From Bacillota bacterium (GTDB lineage: Bacteria; Eremiobacterota; SpSt-956; JAKJGF01): a stretch of 6,577 nt of DNA. The notes below the pieces were generated by a model. It searched no databases. It worked only from the letters and a program-made list of their open reading frames with translations, and was not told where the DNA came from. Location of the stretch: the NCBI GenBank assembly GCA_029555925.1, contig JAKPQU010000116.1, positions 1 to 6,577 on the forward strand. The letters are read 5' to 3'. The position numbers were made by a program, and so were the translations under genes. Below, one piece after another: positions 4,413 through 6,577 of this stretch (the first letter of the stretch is position 1; each line of letters begins with the position of its first letter).

Positions 4413-5987
4413 GTGAAGGTAAATAATCTTTCATCAGAACAGATGAGTCTGCTCGGAAAACTGGTAAAAAGGAAGACACAGGGGCCTGAAGATCTCAGGG
4501 TAAGGGATTCCGTGAGTCTTTCTTCTATGAATAATAATCAGGAAGAAAAGGTTTTTATAAGATATGAAGGGAAAAAGATGGACTTCGATCAGGCAGGCCA
4601 GTCTCTGCAAAAATTAGGAGTGAATATTGAAGGAAGTCTTAAATCTCTCGGAGGTTTCTCTGCGACTCTTGATCCGGAAACAATAGCAAAACTTGAGAAG
4701 AATGGTTTTACTGTTTTTGCCAATCCTCATGTACAGGTAGTTCCCGATCCTCCTCCTGAAGCAATGGAAGGTAATCCTTATTCTCCGTCAGTTGCTCTTA
4801 CAGGTGATAGCGGAAATGTTATAAAAATGAATACTGCCGCTCCTGCAATAGGCGCATCAGAGGTAAATAATATGGGCTATACGGGAAAAGGAGTTGGAAT
4901 TGCAATTATTGACACAGGTGTGGCACCCCATCCTGATCTTATGAATTCCGGTAAACTTGTAGCCTTCAAGGATTTTGTAAATAATAAAGAAGGCGTTTCT
5001 AATGCCTATGATGATAACGGTCATGGCACTCATGTAGCAGGAGATGCAGCAGGCTCAGGATATGTTTCCAATGGTCTTTTTAAAGGTACTGCTCCCGATG
5101 CAAGTATTATAGGCCTGAAAGTTATTGACTCTACCGGCGGAGGGAATGTGGCACAGGTAGCAGACCGTATCGTAAATGCTATAGAATGGGTAATAAAACA
5201 TAAAGATGAATTTAATATAAGAGTTATAAATATGTCTCTCGGACTGCCTCATATAATGCCGGACCTTGAACCGGTAAATGAAGCTTCCAATAAGGCCATA
5301 GATGCCGGTATAACAGTAGTAGTGGCTGCAGGCAATTCAGGGCCTGATGCAGGAACTATAAATACAGAGCCGGGAGATAATCCGAATGTAATTACAGTAG
5401 GCGCATCAGATGATCACAATACCCTGGAAAGGGATGACGATAATGTAGCAGGTTTTTCAAGCCGCGGGCCAACACCGAAAGGCATTACAAAACCGGATAT
5501 AATAGCTCCCGGAACAGAGATTATGTCTATGAATGTGCCGGGATCGGAACTTGATAAACAGGCTTCTCAGATGGATCAGATAAGGGATGTTATATCAAAA
5601 GCCGGCCCGGATCAGCTTAAACAGATAGCAGGTATGCTTGTAAACCAGGGCTCTTTGCCACAGGATGTGGCAGAACTTCCTCCTGAACAGCTCAGGAAAG
5701 TCCTCCTTGGAGCAGTACCACCTATACCTACTACAGGAACAGCTCAGGTTGGAGGTAAATCAGGAGCTGCCTATATAGGCATACCGGGAACTTCTATGGC
5801 AAGCCCGATTGTGGCAGGTGTTGCGGCAGATATGATTCAGGCAAATCCAAAACTTTCTCATTATGATATAAAGAATATCCTCACATCTACGACAGATAAA
5901 TTTAAAGGAGTGGATGCAAATACACAGGGGGCCGGCTATATAAATGTAGCAAAGGCTATGAGCAAAGCTCTGGAGTTTAACAGGTAA
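4413..5987 (+). CDS. Subtilisin-family (S8) serine protease
   Basis: This 524-residue protein has all S8 catalytic signatures: Asp167 in AIIDTGVAPHPDL, His204 in DNGHGTHVAG, the oxyanion-hole Asn308 in VVAAGNSG, and Ser461 in GTSMASP. Residues about 46-110 (KVFIRYEGKKMDFDQ to ANPHVQVV) look like an I9-type propeptide that would fold the enzyme and be cleaved near PDPPPE. The N-terminus (MKVNNLSSEQMSLLGK) has no hydrophobic segment, so no Sec signal is visible. It may act in the cytoplasm, like AprX-type enzymes, or leave by another route. Between MSMNVPG (about 371-377) and GTSMASP there is an extra 70 or so residues, largely helical (SQMDQIRDVISKAGPDQL, LPPEQLRKVLLG), not usual in the family. 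A GTG start follows AAGGGGG at 10-base spacing; no better in-frame start is seen. It is transcribed alone, with its own promoter and terminator. Confidence 0.95.
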   Translation: MKVNNLSSEQMSLLGKLVKRKTQGPEDLRVRDSVSLSSMNNNQEEKVFIRYEGKKMDFDQAGQSLQKLGVNIEGSLKSLGGFSATLDPETIAKLEKNGFTVFANPHVQVVPDPPPEAMEGNPYSPSVALTGDSGNVIKMNTAAPAIGASEVNNMGYTGKGVGIAIIDTGVAPHPDLMNSGKLVAFKDFVNNKEGVSNAYDDNGHGTHVAGDAAGSGYVSNGLFKGTAPDASIIGLKVIDSTGGGNVAQVADRIVNAIEWVIKHKDEFNIRVINMSLGLPHIMPDLEPVNEASNKAIDAGITVVVAAGNSGPDAGTINTEPGDNPNVITVGASDDHNTLERDDDNVAGFSSRGPTPKGITKPDIIAPGTEIMSMNVPGSELDKQASQMDQIRDVISKAGPDQLKQIAGMLVNQGSLPQDVAELPPEQLRKVLLGAVPPIPTTGTAQVGGKSGAAYIGIPGTSMASPIVAGVAADMIQANPKLSHYDIKNILTSTTDKFKGVDANTQGAGYINVAKAMSKALEFNR

Positions 5988-5990
5988 TAT

Positions 5991-6026
5991 ATTAAGGGGC
6001 AGCTTCTGCCCCTTAATAGTTATTTT
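5991..6026. terminator. Terminator shared by S8 protease and convergent small gene
   Basis: ATTAAGGGGCAG (5991-6002) pairs perfectly with CTGCCCCTTAAT (6006-6017), a 12-bp GC-rich-core stem with a 3-base loop, followed on the plus strand by AGTTATTTT. It starts 3 bases after the protease stop. On the minus strand it lies right after the convergent gene's stop at 6020, but there the U-tract is poor. Confidence 0.85.
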
Positions 6027-6319
6027 ATATTCTGTCTTTTAATCTTAATTTCCGATGCCAGACGAAGACCTTTTTTCAGTTCTCTTATTAGTTTTTCCCC
6101 TTTTTCCGTTGCCTGCCATTGAGAGTCTCCGACCTGTTTTATAAAACCATGAGACTCCATAAAGTTCATAGTATCTACGAACTCTCTGAGATCAAAAATT
6201 CTGTCTGCAGAAGAATCCAGTATCAACATAAGAAAATCTCCGTCATTATTCAAAGCAGCAGGAAGGCTGACAGGATAATTTGTTCCCGGTTGACTTATTT
6301 GCCATTCCTGAGAGTTCAT
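6020..6319 (-). CDS. Small winged-helix-like protein, possible regulator
   Basis: This 99-residue protein starts at an ATG (6317-6319) with a good Shine-Dalgarno, AAGGGGG, about 9-10 bases ahead, so it is probably expressed. Residues about 43-81 have the shape of the second half of a winged-helix domain: a helix LREFVDTMNFMESHGFI, a turn KQVGDSQWQA as a wing, and the TEKGEKLIREL helix start seen in many 'T-x-x-G' winged-helix proteins. The C-terminus is strongly basic (KKGLRLASEIKIKRQ). The first helix of a canonical helix-turn-helix is less clear, so DNA binding is inference. It converges on the S8 protease gene across a shared hairpin, so it is not in its operon; regulation of neighbouring genes is conceivable but unsupported. 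No strong promoter is visible upstream. Confidence 0.7.
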   Translation of the reverse strand: MNSQEWQISQPGTNYPVSLPAALNNDGDFLMLILDSSADRIFDLREFVDTMNFMESHGFIKQVGDSQWQATEKGEKLIRELKKGLRLASEIKIKRQNIK

Positions 6320-6458
6320 AGAAATATTCCCCCTTGATAGATTTATATTAAATTCAACAAGTATACAGGGAATCCTTCTTGAAAAATCTTATTGAAGGAG
6401 CTATAAATTTTAAATTTGAAGGTTATTTAAATTTTAATATGGAATATATTTATAGTTA
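6320..6458. other. AT-rich intergenic leader without clear signals
   Basis: Apart from the ribosome binding site of the minus-strand small gene, nothing is recognisable. TATACT-like and TATAAA-like hexamers occur on the minus strand, but none has a well-spaced -35. Confidence 0.4.
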
Positions 6459-6577
6459 TTTCATAACTATCCATAAATAATGACCTCGTAATGCGTAAAG
6501 CGTAATGCGTGATGCGCAGGGATTAAACCCGTCACGCGTCACGCGTTACGCGTCACGACGACTTAAATTCTAATAAG
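6459..6577. repeat. Palindromic MITE-like repeat, right copy (cut by window end)
   Basis: This is the reverse-complement counterpart of 13-132. TTTCATAACT at 6459-6468 is the inner terminal repeat, and the outer terminal repeat would finish about 8 bases beyond the window. The two copies are nearly identical through the heptamer arms, with one single-base length difference in the loop and scattered, mostly transition, substitutions. Here the inner end also forms ATAGTTAT/ATAACTAT (6452-6470) around a 3-base centre. The arms pair at about 21 of 27 positions. Confidence 0.8.

Overview
This is an AT-rich bacterial chromosomal segment. Genes start with good Shine-Dalgarno sites, intrinsic hairpin terminators separate the units, and most products are predicted to be exported or membrane-bound. 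The organism cannot be named from this window. A hybrid histidine kinase remnant, a copper-amine-oxidase-N-like stalk protein, Pro/Thr-linker surface proteins and intergenic heptamer repeats fit a free-living bacterium with a complex envelope and a repeat-rich genome. There is no plasmid, phage or transposase signature.

Layout. Both ends (5-132 and 6459-6577) carry copies, in opposite orientation, of one palindromic repeat of about 128 bp. It has 10-bp terminal inverted repeats and is built of 7-base units around ACGCGT/ACGCAT. It looks like a MITE or hairpin repeat. After an AT-rich stretch with at most gene debris (133-420) comes a decayed C-terminal piece of a hybrid sensor kinase (421-916, plus strand), with the end of the ATPase domain fused to a receiver domain. 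It has lost its front, has an in-frame stop and has a frameshift. Sixteen bases on is an intact secreted stalk-domain protein (933-1526), ending at a strong bidirectional terminator shared with the next, convergent gene.

Minus-strand block. A lipoprotein metalloprotease is split into two overlapping frames (2451-3131 N-terminal, 1567-2514 C-terminal). Read through one -1 shift at about 2518-2525, it would be a single protein of about 521 residues: lipobox, carboxypeptidase-regulatory-like beta domain, Pro/Thr linker, second beta domain, then a metzincin-like zinc protease with a Met-turn. Upstream lies a single-pass membrane protein of unknown function (3385-4113). A terminator and a sigma-70-like promoter separate the two.

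Plus-strand block. A 300-base divergent intergenic region carries CACTATT heptamers, a TTAACA direct repeat with 11-base period resembling a PhoP/PhoB-type box, AATTACCG direct repeats and an extended -10 promoter. It leads into a complete subtilisin-family S8 protease (4413-5987) with no visible signal peptide and an unusual helical insertion before the catalytic serine. Converging on it across a shared hairpin is a 99-residue winged-helix-like protein (6020-6319).

The two proteases and the exported proteins suggest a surface or proteolysis theme, but each unit has its own signals, so they are neighbours rather than one operon. I found no complete novel defence or mobile system. The most unusual items are the palindromic heptamer repeat pair and the split lipoprotein protease.
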